Position numbers and translations under genes: made by a program. From SBAX01 sp043806315 (lineage in GTDB: Bacteria > Planctomycetota > Phycisphaerae > UBA1845), in NCBI GenBank assembly GCA_043806315.1, contig JAZDHF010000116.1, positions 1 through 24,408 on the forward strand: a DNA stretch of 24,408 nt, given 5' to 3'. A model generated the notes under the pieces. The model did not search any database, was not told the DNA's origin, and was given only the letters and a program-made list of their open reading frames with translations. The stretch's first letter is position 1. Each line of letters begins with the position of its first letter. Positions 13,964 to 21,733 of the stretch are shown piece after piece.

Positions 13964-14992
13964 ATGAAAAACCTCGGAACCATCGCCGCAGCCGTGTTCC
14001 TCGCCGTCGTGCTCGCGTTGTACATGTGCACGTTCCAGGTGCGGTTCACGGAAGTGGCGATCAAAAAGACGTGGGGCAAACCCGCCAAAGAGGCGATCAC
14101 CGAGCCGGGCCTGTACTTCAAGTGGCCGACGCCCATCCAAACCGTCGTGAGCTATGACCAACGCATCCGCATGATGGAAGACCGCACCGAGGAAACCCGC
14201 ACCGTCGACGGCAAAAACCTGGTTCTCTCGACGTTCACGCTTTGGCGCATCAGCGACCCCTCCCGGTTCCACACCAACTTCCCCACCGGCGTCGAGGACG
14301 GCGAACGCAAGCTCCGTACCACGGTCATCACCCACAAGCACGCGGTGATCGGCCAGCGCGGCTTCGACGAGTTCGTCTCCACCGACCCCGCCAAACGCAA
14401 GCTGCGGGAAATCGAGTCGGCCATTCAGACCGCCGTCGCCAAGGACGTGCGCGAGGAATATGGCATCGAGGTCGTGGGCTTCGGCATCAAGAAGTTGGGC
14501 CTGCCGCAGTCGGTGACTACGTCCATCTTCGAGAGTATGAAATCGCACGAGCAGGCCAAGGCGGCGAAGTATCTGGCGGAGGGCGACGCCAGCGCCGCGG
14601 ATATCGTCGCCAATGCCAAGGCGACCAAGGAGCGGATCATGGCCGCGGCGCGAAAAAAGGCCGCCCAGATCGAGACCGAAGCCCAGGCCGTCGTAAGTGG
14701 ATACTACAAGGAGTTCGACAAGCACCCCGAACTGAGGATTTTTCTGGACAAGCTTCGCACGGTCGCTGAGGCCCTGAAACAGCGCACCACATTAATCCTC
14801 GACAGCACCGAGTCGCCATGGGATGTGTTTGACCCGGAGGCCCGAGTTCGGGTCGTTCCCGGATCGTCGATCCCAGGCGAGCGATTCGATGGCGCCATTA
14901 ATCCCGATGATTTATCGAAGAGATCCGAATCGCAGGAAATCGAGTTGCAGGAACTCAAAGTGCGGAAGAAGGGGTCGCCGGAACCCGAGTAG
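13964..14992 (+). CDS. SPFH/band-7 protein, HflC-like
   Basis: This 342-aa protein has one N-terminal membrane anchor (about 5-23), then an SPFH domain: FTEVAIKKTWGKP, EPGLYFKWPTPIQTV, RIRMMEDRTEETRTVDGKN and LWRISDPSRF. The HflC-type signature EYGIEVVGFGIKKLGLPQSV leads into a long helical segment (ESMKSHEQAKAAKYLAEGDA) that would oligomerise. The length is close to E. coli HflC (334 aa). GGGAG lies 10 nt before the ATG. It sits between two other SPFH genes, with gaps of 22 and 15 nt. It is the most HflC-like of the three, so with the preceding HflK-like protein it would form the core complex, probably on the periplasmic face of the inner membrane near FtsH. Partnership is inferred from family and position. 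Confidence 0.9.
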   Translation: MKNLGTIAAAVFLAVVLALYMCTFQVRFTEVAIKKTWGKPAKEAITEPGLYFKWPTPIQTVVSYDQRIRMMEDRTEETRTVDGKNLVLSTFTLWRISDPSRFHTNFPTGVEDGERKLRTTVITHKHAVIGQRGFDEFVSTDPAKRKLREIESAIQTAVAKDVREEYGIEVVGFGIKKLGLPQSVTTSIFESMKSHEQAKAAKYLAEGDASAADIVANAKATKERIMAAARKKAAQIETEAQAVVSGYYKEFDKHPELRIFLDKLRTVAEALKQRTTLILDSTESPWDVFDPEARVRVVPGSSIPGERFDGAINPDDLSKRSESQEIELQELKVRKKGSPEPE

Positions 14993-15007
14993 AACAAGAG
15001 GTACGCG

Positions 15008-16297
15008 ATGCACCAACACGCCGATCATTCGGAAGACCATCCGCACCGCCAACTGGAGGGCATCGAGGAACCCCTCGACGCCGCCAACCAGTCCCTCTCC
15101 GACGCTCTTCGGGCCAGCTTCCGAATCCTCAAGGGCATTATGATGGTGCTCGTCCTGCTATACATCTTCTCCAACGTCCGGCGGGTGGAAAGCCATGAGC
15201 AGGCTTTGCTCCTTCGACTCGGTCACCTGAGTCCGATCGTGTATGACGCCGGGGTGGTCTGGGCCTTCCCTTTCCCGATCGATGAGATCGTCCCCCTCCC
15301 GACCCGGCAGAGCAACGATCTTCCGATCGACAGCCACACCTTCAGCCGCCGCCCCGACGAAATCGGCAAACCGCTGACTTTCATTGGCCGCGGAATGGAG
15401 GGGTTGAACCCCGCTCTCGACGGGGCGTTGCTCACCGCCGACGCCGGCTTGGTCCACACCAAGTGGAAGGTGACCTACAAGTTCGACGACGTACGCAGCT
15501 ACGTCTCGCAGATCGTCGGCAAGGACGTGGAGGCGGCCACACGCTTGATCCGATGTCTGGTCGAGACCGTCGGCATTCACGTCGCCGGTGAACACACCGC
15601 CGAAGAGATGATCCGTACGCGCGTGGACGATGTGCAAAACGAAATGCGGAAGCGGGTCAATGATCGACTCGAAGAATTGCACAGCGGCATCGAGGTCACG
15701 CGCATCGAGATGTTTGAGCCCACTCCGCCGATTCCCATCCGCGAGGCCTTCGACGGAACGCAACGGGCCGAGAACGCCAAACAAAAGAGGATCCAGGACG
15801 CCCAGCAGCAGCGTACGAAAATGCTCAGCGAAGCGGCCGGGGCGGCCTTCCCCCGCGTCATCCAGTTGCTCAATCAGGTTGACAAGGGCGGCAGGGATGC
15901 ATCCGCCGAAGCGGGCCGTAAAAAGCTGGACCTACTGCTGACGACGGAGGTCGAAGGCAACGCCGGTCGCCTCATCAAGGACGCCGGCGCCTATCGCTCC
16001 GTCGTCGTCGGCCGCATGCAGAGCGATGTGGATCTCTATCGAACGCTCCTGCCCGAGTACGAGCGGAACGCCCCGCTCTTGATCGGACGCCTCTGGGAGC
16101 AGACCCGCCAGGACATCTTCGCCGCCGCGGGCGTCATCAAGTTCTACCGCCCGCCGGGATGCCAGATTCGGCTCCACGTCCCGTTTGATCCCGAGCAGGC
16201 CCGACTCGAAGAGGAACGGCGCCTCACGAAGAAAGAGTTCGATCCCTCGACGCTTCGTCCGGAACGCCTCGTCCCCGTCGGACCGGAGGGGGGGTGA
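15008..16297 (+). CDS. Third SPFH/band-7 protein with His-rich N-terminus
   Basis: This 429-aa protein has a cytoplasmic N-terminus unusually rich in His (MHQHADHSEDHPH, five His in 13 residues), a membrane anchor at 41-56, and a divergent SPFH domain (ESHEQALLLRLGHLS, DAGVVWAFPFPIDEIVPLP). DDVRSYVSQIV, then LHSGIEVTRIEMFEPTPP, mark the HflK-type end of the domain. A basic helical region (AENAKQKRIQDAQQQRTK) and an extended C-terminus ending in LVPVGPEGG follow. A ~40-residue insertion (RRPDEIGKPLTFIGRGMEG and on) sits inside the domain. AGAGGT lies 5 nt before the ATG. It is clearly paralogous in layout to its two neighbours but not close in sequence. I know of no functional study of such a third member; it may add to the cage or connect it to the ABC exporter downstream. 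Confidence 0.85.
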   Translation: MHQHADHSEDHPHRQLEGIEEPLDAANQSLSDALRASFRILKGIMMVLVLLYIFSNVRRVESHEQALLLRLGHLSPIVYDAGVVWAFPFPIDEIVPLPTRQSNDLPIDSHTFSRRPDEIGKPLTFIGRGMEGLNPALDGALLTADAGLVHTKWKVTYKFDDVRSYVSQIVGKDVEAATRLIRCLVETVGIHVAGEHTAEEMIRTRVDDVQNEMRKRVNDRLEELHSGIEVTRIEMFEPTPPIPIREAFDGTQRAENAKQKRIQDAQQQRTKMLSEAAGAAFPRVIQLLNQVDKGGRDASAEAGRKKLDLLLTTEVEGNAGRLIKDAGAYRSVVVGRMQSDVDLYRTLLPEYERNAPLLIGRLWEQTRQDIFAAAGVIKFYRPPGCQIRLHVPFDPEQARLEEERRLTKKEFDPSTLRPERLVPVGPEGG

Positions 16298-16306
16298 GGT
16301 TCCGTC

Positions 16307-17527
16307 ATGGTCGAGCGTACGCTCCCGGTGGTGCAGACGGCCGGGTTGTGCAAGACGTTCCGCGACTTCTGGCGTCGCCCCCGCGTCGAAGCCGTCAAGG
16401 ACCTCAACCTCGAAATCCACCCCGGCGAAGTTTTCGGGCTGCTCGGTCCCAACGGCTCGGGCAAGACCACGGCGATCAAGATGCTCCTCGGACTCCTCTA
16501 CCCCACGCGGGGCCGAATCTCCGTGTTCGGAAAGGCTCCCACGAACGTCGCCGTCAAGGCCCGAATCGGCTTTTTGCCGGAAGAGTCCTACCTCTATCGC
16601 TTCCTCGTCGCCCATGAGACCCTCGACTACTACGGTCGTCTGTTTCGGCTGCCCGCACGGATTCGGCGCGACCGGACGGAGCGGCTGCTGGACATGGTCG
16701 GCCTGCGTCAGGAAGCCCGGCGGCGAATCGGTGAATACAGCAAGGGAATGGCCCGGCGCATCGGGCTCGCCCAGGCCCTCATCAACGACCCTGAGTTCCT
16801 CATCCTCGACGAACCTACGGCCGGCCTCGATCCCATCGGCGCCCGCCAGATCAAGGACGTCATCCGCGAACTGGGCAATAAGGGCAAGACCATCCTGCTC
16901 TCCAGCCACGTGCTCGCCGACGTCGAGGATGTGTGCGACCGTGTGACCATCCTTTACGGCGGCCAACAACGCGCCGCCGGCGACATCGCCGACTTATTGT
17001 GCCAACGTGATGTCACTCAGATAACAACGCCTCCGCTCTCCGAAAGCACGGTGGAGGAGTTGAAGGCGTTGATCCGTCGATTGGAGCAGCGCGACATTCT
17101 GGACGTCTCCCACCCGCGGGTGAAGCTCGAGGACTTTTTCCTGCGGATCGTCGAGGAAGCCCAGGCCGCCAACGTCCGCACCTCCGGCGCTCGCCGGGGC
17201 GGACAGGTGCCGGAGTTCCTCCAGAAGCCGACCGAGACGACGACGCACGACATCATCGAGTCGTTGGTCGAAGCCTCGTCCCGAACGACGCAGCGGCTGA
17301 CTCCCGCCGAACCGACGCCCATGCGACCACGCCCCGAACCGTCGCGCCAAGTGATCGACGAACTCTTGGGACGCAAGGAGACGCGGCTGCCCGTCGAGCC
17401 GCCGCCGATCCGCGACCTTGAACCCGTGCCGCCGCCGTCGGACCTGCCACGCATCCGGAAGGCTGCGGACCGCAGTGTCATCGACGATCTTCTCGGCGGG
17501 GACGGGCGCAAGAAGCCTGAGAAGTAA
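16307..17527 (+). CDS. ABC-2 exporter ATPase (CcmA-type) with long repeat-bearing tail
   Basis: This 406-aa protein has an ordinary ATPase core: Walker A GPNGSGKTT (47-55), Q-loop region FLPEES (89-94), signature YSKGMARR (144-151), Walker B FLILDEPTAGLD (164-175), H-loop His201. The core ends at about residue 285 (LEDFFLRIVEE). The remaining ~120 residues are not part of the usual fold: a Pro/Arg-rich, likely disordered tail carrying three copies of a short helix-like motif, HDIIESLVEA (314-323), QVIDELLGRK (348-357) and SVIDDLLGGD (390-399). Such spaced motifs often dock onto a partner. The gene lies 9 nt after the third SPFH gene and 3 nt before its permease, so ATPase, permease and SPFH proteins should be made together. 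The cargo is unknown. Confidence 0.93.
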   Translation: MVERTLPVVQTAGLCKTFRDFWRRPRVEAVKDLNLEIHPGEVFGLLGPNGSGKTTAIKMLLGLLYPTRGRISVFGKAPTNVAVKARIGFLPEESYLYRFLVAHETLDYYGRLFRLPARIRRDRTERLLDMVGLRQEARRRIGEYSKGMARRIGLAQALINDPEFLILDEPTAGLDPIGARQIKDVIRELGNKGKTILLSSHVLADVEDVCDRVTILYGGQQRAAGDIADLLCQRDVTQITTPPLSESTVEELKALIRRLEQRDILDVSHPRVKLEDFFLRIVEEAQAANVRTSGARRGGQVPEFLQKPTETTTHDIIESLVEASSRTTQRLTPAEPTPMRPRPEPSRQVIDELLGRKETRLPVEPPPIRDLEPVPPPSDLPRIRKAADRSVIDDLLGGDGRKKPEK

Positions 17528-17530
17528 ATC

Positions 17531-18937
17531 GTGAGTAAGATTTGGGCCGTCGCACGTCAGATGATCGCCGAAGGCATTCGCATGAAGATCGCCTTGGTCT
17601 TCCTCGTGCTCATCGGCATGGTGGTCCTCGGACTCCCCTTTTCCATTTCCGGCGACAGTTCCTTGACCGGGGCCGTTCAGAGTTTCATGTCCTATGGACT
17701 GAGCGCTACGGGACTCTTGCTGGGAATACTCACCATTTTCATGTCCCGTTCCCTATCCGACGAACTGGTCCACCGTCAAATCTTTCTGGTCATGACCAAG
17801 CCGATTCCACGCTGGCAGTACATCGTGGGGAAATGGCTGGGAATCACCGTCCTCAATGCCGCGTTTCTCACCGCCTCCGGACTTACCATCTACGGCATGG
17901 TCCATTACATCAAACGAACTCACCCCCCGATCGACGAGCTCTTCGACGCCGCGGAACTGACCAATGAAGTGCTCGTCGCCCGACACTCCCTGCCCTCCAA
18001 GCTGCCGGATTTTGCCGAGGACGCCGAATTGGAGTTTCAGCACAACGTCGAAGAGGGTATGTACGCCGACGTGCCCGACTATAAACCGGAAAAGGAGAAA
18101 GCCCGCCTCCTGAAGAAGCACGAAGCTCGCTGGCGCGTCGTCGGACCGCGCGACTGGCGGATCTTCGAATTCGAAAACGTCCTGTGCAACCGCTCCCACG
18201 ACAACACCATCCAAATCCGCTACAAGACTGAGGTCAGTCAGTATCCTCCCGATGAAATCTTTCGCGCCGTGTGGCGCTTCGGCGATCCGTACAAAGGGAC
18301 GCCCGAGTACACCATTCCCATCCGCCACATCGTGGGACGCTTCCACACCATGCGCGTCCCCGCCGACGCCGTCGCTGAAGATCGCACGCTGCTCGCCCAT
18401 TTCTATAACCAAAATCCGTTTGAGGGCGAGCGGCAATTCGGCAATGTCATTGAGTTCCGCGCGGCGGACGGAGTGGAGGTGTTGTTCGTCGTCGGATCGT
18501 TCGAGTGGAACTTGGTCCGCCTGCACATTCTGATGATGTGCAAGCTGATGTTCCTCGCCGCGGTATCGGTCCTCATGGTCACGATATTCTCGTTTCCCGT
18601 GGCATGCCTGACGGCCTTTACCGTGTATGTCCTGGCGGGCGCCGGCTCCTTCCTTTTCGAAGCCCTTGACCTGGCCTCCAACCAGTATGTGAGCATGTTT
18701 TCCTCTGCTAAGCAGTTTTTCGTACAGTCCCTTATTCACCTCCTCAACATGCTTCATTGGGTGATTCCCGATTTCAGCCGGTACGACCCCGTCGAAACCT
18801 TCGTCGCCGGACGGAATGTCAGCCTGGTGTGGATTCTTCAGGCGACCGCGGAACTGGTCCTGCTCAAAACGCTCCTCATCCTCGGGCTGGCCGTCCTGTT
18901 CTTTCACCGCCGCGAGGTGGCGGAGGTGTCCTTCTGA
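17531..18937 (+). CDS. ABC-2 type permease with large extracytoplasmic domain
   Basis: This is a 468-aa membrane protein starting at GTG 17531, 3 nt after the ATPase stop. Segments at about 20-40, 55-72 and 105-122 surround the ABC-2 coupling motif SDELVHRQIFLVMTKPIPR. A ~210-residue hydrophilic domain then follows (about 126-335), placed outside the cytoplasm by topology, with a beta-rich second half. Three more hydrophobic regions follow, and the C-terminus is FFHRREVAEVSF. The layout is that of GldG/NosY-like permeases, but with an unusually large external domain. It surely pairs with the ATPase upstream. The next gene, 11 nt on, encodes a protein predicted to be on the same side of the membrane as the external domain, so the two may touch. 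Substrate unknown. Confidence 0.9.
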   Translation: MSKIWAVARQMIAEGIRMKIALVFLVLIGMVVLGLPFSISGDSSLTGAVQSFMSYGLSATGLLLGILTIFMSRSLSDELVHRQIFLVMTKPIPRWQYIVGKWLGITVLNAAFLTASGLTIYGMVHYIKRTHPPIDELFDAAELTNEVLVARHSLPSKLPDFAEDAELEFQHNVEEGMYADVPDYKPEKEKARLLKKHEARWRVVGPRDWRIFEFENVLCNRSHDNTIQIRYKTEVSQYPPDEIFRAVWRFGDPYKGTPEYTIPIRHIVGRFHTMRVPADAVAEDRTLLAHFYNQNPFEGERQFGNVIEFRAADGVEVLFVVGSFEWNLVRLHILMMCKLMFLAAVSVLMVTIFSFPVACLTAFTVYVLAGAGSFLFEALDLASNQYVSMFSSAKQFFVQSLIHLLNMLHWVIPDFSRYDPVETFVAGRNVSLVWILQATAELVLLKTLLILGLAVLFFHRREVAEVSF

Positions 18938-18948
18938 GGGCCAGACGC

Positions 18949-20955
18949 ATGGAAGACGCCGGAGCACGACAGACAAGCCCTCAGACTCTGCGTCATGCTC
19001 TACCCGAGCACCTCGCCGCCCGCCGCGCCGCCCAACAAAGTGAATGGGGCGTCCAGATGGTCGCGGTGGCGGTCGCGGCAGCGTGTCTTACGCTGGCCGG
19101 ACTTCTGATCGGGCCGGTCAATGCCATTCGCAAGGAGCAGCAACTCGTCATCGACCCGCAGACCATCAAAGGGCTGCCGCCGGACATCGCTCTCTTGGGG
19201 AAACTCGGCACCTTCCGGGCGCTCGCTATTGACTGGGCGTCGATTCGCGCCGAGCGGCTCAAAGAGCAGGGGAAAACCTATGAGGCCATGCAACTGCACG
19301 AGACCGTCTGTGCGCTGGCGCCCCGTTTTCCAAAAGTCTGGGCCAACGCCGCCTGGAACATGGCCTATAACATCTCCGTGTCCCAGTACACCCCCGAGGC
19401 GCGCTGGCAATGGGTGCAAAATGGAATCAAAATCCTTCGCGACAAGGGAATCAAGTACAATCCCAGGTCGGTCACGCTTTATAAGGAACTTGCCTGGACC
19501 TATTGGCATAAGATCGGCGATTTCCTGGATGATGAGCACCTCAACTACAAGCGCGCCATTGCCGTGGAAATGGAGACCGTCCTCGGAGCGCCTCCGGTCG
19601 CGCTCCATGACCAGGAGTACTTTGACTGGTTCCGCAAAATCGTCGATGCCCCGCGCGACCTGGAGCGGTTCTTGAGAACCGATGTTGAGGTCGTGCGACT
19701 GACGTCGCGCCTCAAGGAGGTCGACCTTCGTCCCGACCAGAGCGTGCTCGAGGTCGTGGCTCGCTACGTTCGGCCCGAGCTGGGCGCTGCGGACCTGGCC
19801 AAGGAGAAGTCCAGCCTCGACCGGCTGATGTCGCGCCGACTCGAACTGTTGAAGGACCCTGCGAATGCCGCGGCCTTGGACCGTCTGCTGGCCGCCGTCC
19901 GATCGGATGTACTTCGCAATCGTTACGCTCTCGACTTGGATTGGATGTACGATCTGATGGTCAAACAATACGGGCCGCTTGACTGGCGCAATGCCTTCGC
20001 CCACGCACTGTATTGGTCCAGTTGGGGGGATAAAATCAGCGAAGGGGTTGCCGCGACTGACCCCGCCGACGCCATGAATACCGCCCGTTTCGTCTTCTTC
20101 TCCCTGCAGAACCTCATTACCCGCGGTCGAATCACCCTCTGGCCGAACTTCGACGATCCCTTTTCCTCCTACATTGAGCTGACGCCGGACATCCGATACA
20201 TCCCCTACCTGTATGACGCCTACATGAAACTGGGGAAAAAGCACTTCGGAGACGATCCGCGTTTCGTGGAAGGCACACCCGGCCCGCGCTACCTGAACGG
20301 CTTCGTCAGCGCGATGCACAACTGGATCCAACTGCTTTACCTGGAAGGCGGTGAAGAGAATCGAAAGCAAGCGGAGAACTACTACGCCTGGCTGCGCGAA
20401 CACAATCCCCACCCCGACGGTCGTACACAGGAGAGGTATTTAGTGACCCTCGACGAGTTCGTGATGGGCGACCTACTGGCGCAACTGCAGACGTACAAGG
20501 CCGCCAGTGCGATCATCGGCAGCTTCATCCGCCAGGCGCTCAAGCAATTCGCCCTCGGGCAGACCAGACCCGGTCTCTCCTCGATGGCCCGGGCCCGACA
20601 GTGCTACGACTACTGGATGATCGACACGAGGGTGGATCCCAACGATCGACGAAAGTTGCCGCCCCCGGCCGTGATGCTCCGTGACCAAATCGAGGGCTTC
20701 ATGAAGGAACCGCGGGTCGACCCCTTGGCCAAAGTGCGACTGTGGAGCGGGTTGCCGGCCGAGCGGCGCCAAACGGCCTACGACGGACTTCGTCCGTTCT
20801 TCGAGAAGCTATGCGATGCCCAAGCCCCCCCCTGGGCCGTCGAACGCGCGTTCCCCGAACCGCCGGGGATGGACGAGTTCCGAAAGCGGGAAGCCGAGAC
20901 ACTTGGTACGCCGCGTCGGGAGGGCGTCGAACAAGGCGATCGCTTCAAACCGTAG
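18949..20955 (+). CDS. Membrane-anchored helical-repeat (TPR-like) protein
   Basis: This 668-aa protein has one membrane segment (about 36-56) after a short cytoplasmic stretch, and a long, mostly helical remainder that should be extracytoplasmic. Residues ~75-200 resemble degenerate TPRs: ALAIDWASIRAERLKEQGKT, YEAMQLHETVCALAPRFPKV, WANAAWNMAYNISVS. I recall similar sequences in uncharacterised Verrucomicrobia and Planctomycetes proteins beside ABC-2 permease genes, but no function. Later parts have aromatic-rich helices (DWRNAFAHALYWSSWGDK) that I cannot assign. I chose ATG 18949; the open frame further upstream runs antisense-like through the permease gene and has no protein character. It is the last gene of the operon and ends 11 nt inside the opposing gene. 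It may be an accessory subunit of the exporter. Confidence 0.85.
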   Translation: MEDAGARQTSPQTLRHALPEHLAARRAAQQSEWGVQMVAVAVAAACLTLAGLLIGPVNAIRKEQQLVIDPQTIKGLPPDIALLGKLGTFRALAIDWASIRAERLKEQGKTYEAMQLHETVCALAPRFPKVWANAAWNMAYNISVSQYTPEARWQWVQNGIKILRDKGIKYNPRSVTLYKELAWTYWHKIGDFLDDEHLNYKRAIAVEMETVLGAPPVALHDQEYFDWFRKIVDAPRDLERFLRTDVEVVRLTSRLKEVDLRPDQSVLEVVARYVRPELGAADLAKEKSSLDRLMSRRLELLKDPANAAALDRLLAAVRSDVLRNRYALDLDWMYDLMVKQYGPLDWRNAFAHALYWSSWGDKISEGVAATDPADAMNTARFVFFSLQNLITRGRITLWPNFDDPFSSYIELTPDIRYIPYLYDAYMKLGKKHFGDDPRFVEGTPGPRYLNGFVSAMHNWIQLLYLEGGEENRKQAENYYAWLREHNPHPDGRTQERYLVTLDEFVMGDLLAQLQTYKAASAIIGSFIRQALKQFALGQTRPGLSSMARARQCYDYWMIDTRVDPNDRRKLPPPAVMLRDQIEGFMKEPRVDPLAKVRLWSGLPAERRQTAYDGLRPFFEKLCDAQAPPWAVERAFPEPPGMDEFRKREAETLGTPRREGVEQGDRFKP

Positions 20956-21475
20956 GTCCCTTCCGCCGCGACGCGGAGCGGAGCAGGATGGCGAGCCGCT
21001 CGCAGACGAACTCGCGGAAGGTCTTGGCGTTGAGCTGTTTCAACCGCAGCATCGGGCCGGCGAGAAGCTGACCGTGGATGTCTGGGGCGTAGCGGACCTC
21101 GTGAAAGGCGATGGCGTCGCTCGTGACCGTGCCTTGAAGTTGCACGCGGTACTCGCCGATCCCGAACTCGAACTTGATCTCCCGGCCCCCCTCGAGCAGG
21201 CTTGAGGCGTCCATCTGCATGGCGATTCCGGACTTGGCATACTTCTCGACCAGTTCCACGAACACGGGGACCAGTTCCCGCAAGGTGAGCTCGCGAAGGG
21301 CGTGAATCGGGTCCACGGTCCGCCCGGGCGTTTCCGCGTCGACGGATTTCCGTCGTTCGTCGAGAGCGTTGACCAGCGCATCCAGCTCGCTCTCGACGTT
21401 CTTGGGAGGCGGCTCCCGCAAGCGCGTCTTGCCGAGCAACTGTTGAAAACCCGAAGGCTGTTGTGGGACCGTCAC
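20945..21475 (-). CDS. Unrecognised 176-aa protein, probably soluble
   Basis: I do not recognise this family. From GTG 21475 it reads VTVPQQPSGFQQLLGKTRLR, then an acidic helical stretch (VESELDALVNALDERRKS), a predicted mixed alpha/beta part (LRELVPVFVELVEKYAKSGI, IKFEFGIGEYRVQLQGTV), and a basic C-terminus (LLRSASRRKGPTV). There is no signal peptide or membrane segment. GTG 21475 is favoured by AGGGGGT 8 nt upstream; the open frame continues to ATG 21583, but the added residues look like noise. It lies downstream of ftsH on the same strand with a 258-nt gap, and its last 11 bases overlap the preceding operon's end. Steady amino-acid composition and a plausible ribosome site support a real gene; the role is open. 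Confidence 0.7.
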   Translation of the reverse strand: MTVPQQPSGFQQLLGKTRLREPPPKNVESELDALVNALDERRKSVDAETPGRTVDPIHALRELTLRELVPVFVELVEKYAKSGIAMQMDASSLLEGGREIKFEFGIGEYRVQLQGTVTSDAIAFHEVRYAPDIHGQLLAGPMLRLKQLNAKTFREFVCERLAILLRSASRRKGPTV

Positions 21476-21733
21476 CGATGAAGACCCCCTACAGCGGCCG
21501 CCCGCAGGATCAGGGCGGACCCGCCGACCGGATGATTGAGCCTCGGGCCGCGGTCGGCCCGTGCAAACTACCCCATCGTCCATTTCGGTCTGCGGACATC
21601 CCCGCTTGAGACCGACCCAGGCACGTCACGCCTCGATCCGGTCCAGGCCCCTGGAAACGTCCGATACGGCGCGGATATGCAACGATTCGCGTCGTCGTGG
21701 CGACCAAAACGCCCTGCGGCGTGGTTCGGAATG
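21476..21733. other. Intergenic gap downstream of ftsH
   Basis: I see no tRNA, small coding frame with a ribosome site, strong terminator hairpin or repeat in this stretch on either strand. Confidence 0.5.

Noticed and set aside
12181..14136. Long minus-strand open frame opposite the SPFH genes
   Set aside because: It is His/Gly/Arg/Asp-rich antisense text with no recognisable domain, a typical shadow in GC-rich DNA opposite well-supported genes.
18757..18948. Upstream extension of the TPR-like protein into the permease gene
   Set aside because: It overlaps strongly supported permease codons and translates to Arg/Gly/Pro-rich noise; ATG 18949 follows the permease stop by 11 nt.
21476..21733. 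Possible tRNA or small RNA in the gap after ftsH
   Set aside because: I could not fold a cloverleaf or find a T-arm motif, and saw no promoter-terminator pair.
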